This document shows, piece by piece, positions 6,557-8,550 of a DNA stretch of 8,550 bases. Under the pieces are notes generated by a model. That model was given only the letters and a program-made list of their open reading frames with translations. It did not search any database and was not told the origin of the DNA. Origin of the DNA: Synergistaceae bacterium (GTDB lineage: Bacteria; Synergistota; Synergistia; Synergistales; Synergistaceae); the NCBI GenBank assembly GCA_031290815.1, contig JAISLO010000196.1:1-8550 (forward strand), written 5' to 3'. The position numbers and the translations under genes are program-made. The first letter of the stretch is position 1. The number at the start of each line of letters is the position of its first letter.

Positions 6557-6605
6557 GCCGGCATCCGAGTGTGATCTGAACGGACGCCGGCGAATCGTTA
6601 TTTTT
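6557..6605 (+). terminator. Possible terminator between the converging transglycosylase and hypothetical genes
   Basis: GCCGGC (6557-6562) pairs with GCCGGC (6586-6591), continuing after one mismatch with TCCG/CGGA, around a 13-base loop. A T5 run (6601-6605) follows on the plus strand, but nine bases after the stem, further than usual and inside the end of the convergent gene. On the minus strand no T tract follows. A second, small hairpin CTTTC-aca-GAAAG lies at 6539-6551. Confidence 0.4.
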
Positions 6606-7116
6606 CCATCGTCCACGGTATCTCCGAGTACCCCCACGGCGTAACGAGGAGGAAATGCAGCTGCAGGCCCCTGGCGAGCAGTGCCTTTATGTGCGGGATG
6701 TAGGAGAGTATGTCCCCTATGATCCACGTGTCGGATATCATCCAAATTCTGCGGCACGTCTCGCTCGCGAAGAGCGCGGCGTGATCGACCATCATGCGCA
6801 TACCCTCGTCCAGGAGTATGGGACCGATGGACAATATCACCGCGTCCTCGTGACTGCCGCTCTCCTTCAGGACCGGAACGAGATCCGCGTGTCTGCCGGC
6901 CCATTCGAGCTGTGAAAAGAGATATTCCAGATCGGCTGTCCCCTGTCTGTCCCCTCCAATAATATCCGCGGGATCGATGGCCGACTCCTCGGAAACCGCC
7001 GACGAGAGCCATGTCTGGATCTCGTGTACGATCTTCATCACGTAATCGGGGGGATTCGAGCCGGACATCGCGTCCAGCACGTCCCCCACAGTCCACAAAT
7101 CCTTCGAGTCGTTCAT
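6598..7116 (-). CDS. Conserved-looking hypothetical protein, 172 residues, function unknown
   Basis: I do not recognise this protein. It is cytosolic in appearance, acidic, Trp-rich for its size (eight Trp) and has no signal peptide or membrane helix. Predicted helices dominate the first 90 residues. The second half alternates hydrophobic stretches typical of an alpha/beta fold: DAVILSIGPILL (91-102), RRIWMISDTWIIGDILSYI (122-140) and LQLHFLLVTPWGYSEIPW (151-168). No known catalytic motif is evident. ATG at 7116 is preferred over an upstream start at 7209 because GGAGGT (7124-7129) lies seven bases before it. Another minus-strand frame is open over the same DNA, but its Arg- and Gly-rich product and lack of a ribosome binding site mark it as a shadow. 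The gene converges on the transglycosylase and diverges from the metallo-beta-lactamase-fold gene across 206 bp. Confidence 0.7.
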   Translation of the reverse strand: MNDSKDLWTVGDVLDAMSGSNPPDYVMKIVHEIQTWLSSAVSEESAIDPADIIGGDRQGTADLEYLFSQLEWAGRHADLVPVLKESGSHEDAVILSIGPILLDEGMRMMVDHAALFASETCRRIWMISDTWIIGDILSYIPHIKALLARGLQLHFLLVTPWGYSEIPWTMEK

Positions 7117-7322
7117 ATCCCACACCTCCGTATCGACCTGTCTCGGCAGGACCATAGCCTTGGAAAGAGCATACCATAAAACGGACGATTGGGCGCACTT
7201 CGAGCGCATTTCCTGGGCACATAATCCAGATACTCATCCGCGCGGCCCTCTGAGGGGATATAATATATCCGCGATCAAATTGGCGCAAGGTAAAAGCGAA
7301 AGTTCCATTGGAGGATTGTCAG
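7117..7322. promoter_or_regulatory. Divergent promoter region between the hypothetical protein and the MBL-fold gene
   Basis: A small A+T-rich island at 7257-7270 has a perfect TATAAT on the plus strand (7259-7264) without a good -35, and on the minus strand TATTAT preceded at 17 bases by TTGCGC, a weak -35. A short perfect palindrome, CCCTC-T-GAGGG (7246-7256), touches this island and could be an operator shared by both directions. All of this is weak individually. Confidence 0.35.
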
Positions 7323-8156
7323 TTGGGCCATTTGGAGTTCGAAAAAAAGACTGCCGGATACCCGCGCAGCTTCATACGGTTTTTAGGGACCGCCGGATCC
7401 CGGTTCATAATGTTGTCCCAGAGAAGATCGACTGGCGGGGTATGGTTTTCATACGGTGGGGCCAGAGGCGTCATCGACCCCGGGCCGGGGAGCCTGGTGC
7501 GGATCTGCGAGGCTCGCCCCGAGCTGTCCGCCATCGACATAAACACGATCATCCTGACTCACCGCCACATCGACCACAGCTCTGACATAAACGCACTGGT
7601 CGAGGGAATGACCCTCATGGCCCGGGAGAAGAGGGGAATGGTTTTGCTCACGGACGACTGTCTCGACCAGGGGGATTCCGTCCTCCTGAGCTTCTCGGCG
7701 CGAAAGCTGAAGAAGATCTCAAAACACGCCGACGGGCACAGGACGGAGATATCGCCGTCCGCCACCGCTGAGTCAGTGATACACAGACATCACGGAATCC
7801 AATGCTACGGCCTCATATTCCGTGGGGATGGACTCCCGACGTGGGGCCTGATAAGCGACACGGCCGCTCTGCCGGAGTTCCCCAAGAGGTACGGGGAGTG
7901 CGGCATGATAGTGATAAACACGACGATGCCCCTGCCGAGGGCCGGCCTCGAACACATGTCCCTGCCGGACGTGGAATCGCTGTTGCAGGCCGTCAGCCCT
8001 GAGCTAGTCATAATAACCCACATGGGCGGCGGCATTCTGGACATGGGCCCGGATGAAGCGGCCCGCTCCATGTCTACCAAGAGGACGAGGGTCATAGCGG
8101 CCCGCGACGGAATGGTAATCGACCTTGAGGAACAAAACTCAATACTGAGGGGATGA
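7323..8156 (+). CDS. Metallo-beta-lactamase-fold metal-dependent hydrolase
   Basis: A 277-residue cytosolic MBL-fold protein. An early strand FLGTAGSRF (20-28) is followed by VIDPGPGSL (50-58) and the metal motif HRHIDH (80-85; HxHxDH with His80, His82, Asp84 and His85). Further likely ligands are His157 in HRHHG, Asp179 in LISDTA, His211 in EHMSLPD and His233 in ITHMGG, consistent with a binuclear zinc site arranged as in RNase Z-like or PhnP-like phosphodiesterases. There is no exosite arm, and the substrate cannot be assigned. The start is TTG at 7323: GGAGG (7310-7314) lies eight bases before it. A TTG at 7308 would overlap that Shine-Dalgarno. The malic enzyme gene follows within about ten bases on the same strand, so the two probably form an operon, though a joint pathway is not obvious. 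Confidence 0.85.
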   Translation: MGHLEFEKKTAGYPRSFIRFLGTAGSRFIMLSQRRSTGGVWFSYGGARGVIDPGPGSLVRICEARPELSAIDINTIILTHRHIDHSSDINALVEGMTLMAREKRGMVLLTDDCLDQGDSVLLSFSARKLKKISKHADGHRTEISPSATAESVIHRHHGIQCYGLIFRGDGLPTWGLISDTAALPEFPKRYGECGMIVINTTMPLPRAGLEHMSLPDVESLLQAVSPELVIITHMGGGILDMGPDEAARSMSTKRTRVIAARDGMVIDLEEQNSILRG

Positions 8157-8164
8157 AGAGAAAA

Positions 8165-8550
8165 ATGGAAGGCGTCGAAAGGATCGAAGCTCTCGAATTT
8201 CACAAGAATGCGCGCGGCAAGGTTCAGATATTCCCGACGGTCAGCATAAACACGGACCGTCAGATGGCCGTGGCATACGTGCCGGGCAGCACCGCCGCCT
8301 GCGAGGAGATAGAGAGGGACCAGGCGTGTGCGTATGACTACACCGGAAAGGCCAACCGCGTTGCCGAGGTTAGCAACGGGACAGCCCTGCTGGGCATGGG
8401 GAAGGTCGATCCGATAGTCTCCCTTCCGGTGCTGGAGGGAAAGTGCCTCATGCTCAAGCTCATGGGGGACGTGAACGCCATTCCCATGGCCATCGAGGCC
8501 AAGGAGGCCGGCGAGGTGATGTCGTTCTGCCGGATGATCGCGCCGACCGT
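8165..8550 (+). CDS. NAD(P)-dependent malic enzyme, N-terminal part, divergent (runs off the window)
   Basis: The first 128 residues of a malic enzyme, which decarboxylates malate to pyruvate with reduction of NAD(P). ALEFHKNARGKV (9-20) matches the usual ALELHRKHRGKI opening. AYVPG (37-41) carries the catalytic Tyr38 equivalent, EGK (91-93) the likely catalytic Lys93, and IAPT (125-128) ends the visible part just before the expected GGINLED metal-binding block. It departs from the family in the normally strict TDGTAVLGLGD block, which reads SNGTALLGMGK (70-80). The VDAFPI segment also reads VNAIPM (103-108). ATG at 8165 is preferred; an in-frame ATG at 8153 overlaps the preceding stop as ATGA, but the GAGGGG before it is immediately adjacent and cannot serve it. 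The Rossmann cofactor domain and the metal ligands lie outside the window, so cofactor preference cannot be judged. Confidence 0.85.
   Translation, partial: MEGVERIEALEFHKNARGKVQIFPTVSINTDRQMAVAYVPGSTAACEEIERDQACAYDYTGKANRVAEVSNGTALLGMGKVDPIVSLPVLEGKCLMLKLMGDVNAIPMAIEAKEAGEVMSFCRMIAPT

Noticed and set aside
6542..7288. A 248-residue minus-strand open frame covering the hypothetical gene
   Set aside because: Product is Arg/Gly-rich, lacks a ribosome binding site, and extends over the divergent promoter; the 172-residue frame with GGAGGT is better supported.
1..8550. Search by eye for tRNA, rRNA, CRISPR repeats, insertion sequences and prophage genes
   Set aside because: No cloverleaf, regularly spaced repeats, transposase motifs or terminal inverted repeats were seen.

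Overview
The window reads as ordinary chromosomal DNA of a moderately GC-rich bacterium: dense genes, no mobile element, no tRNA or rRNA, no CRISPR array. Arg codon AGG and Ile codon ATA are frequent despite the high GC, and TTG or GTG starts are common (four of the seven genes whose start lies in the window). Together with a cell-envelope gene set this would fit a diderm anaerobe such as a member of Synergistota. That placement is an inference from composition and gene style, not from a marker gene.

Layout. Positions 2-265 (+) hold the C-terminal tail of a protein resembling the LtaS/MdoB-type envelope sulfatase superfamily. Its stop overlaps the start of a membrane-bound family 2 glycosyltransferase (262-1584, +), followed by a nitrilase-superfamily amidase (1624-2433, +). 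Converging on these is a minus-strand pair: type-2 glycerate kinase (4135-5286) and, downstream of it, a CreD-family inner-membrane protein (2464-4053). A 373-bp divergent intergenic region (5287-5659) carries the glycerate kinase promoter, an orphan terminator, a second promoter, an operator-like palindrome and two leader hairpins. It leads into a membrane-anchored SLT-type lytic transglycosylase (5660-6484, +). Next come an unrecognised 172-residue minus-strand protein (6598-7116) and, divergent from it, a metallo-beta-lactamase-fold hydrolase (7323-8156, +). The 5' part of a divergent malic enzyme (8165 onward, +) runs off the window.

How the genes may work together. The sulfatase-like protein and the processive-type glycosyltransferase are translationally coupled and may build or decorate an envelope glycopolymer. 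The lytic transglycosylase cuts peptidoglycan. Glycerate kinase and malic enzyme belong to central carbon metabolism (glycerate to phosphoglycerate, malate to pyruvate), and the nitrilase-like enzyme is likely a housekeeping metabolite-repair or omega-amidase type activity. I see no clear multi-gene defence or secretion system. The least explained parts are the structured leader of the transglycosylase gene, the orphan terminator facing it, the CreD N-terminal extension, the divergent malic enzyme and the unknown 172-residue protein.
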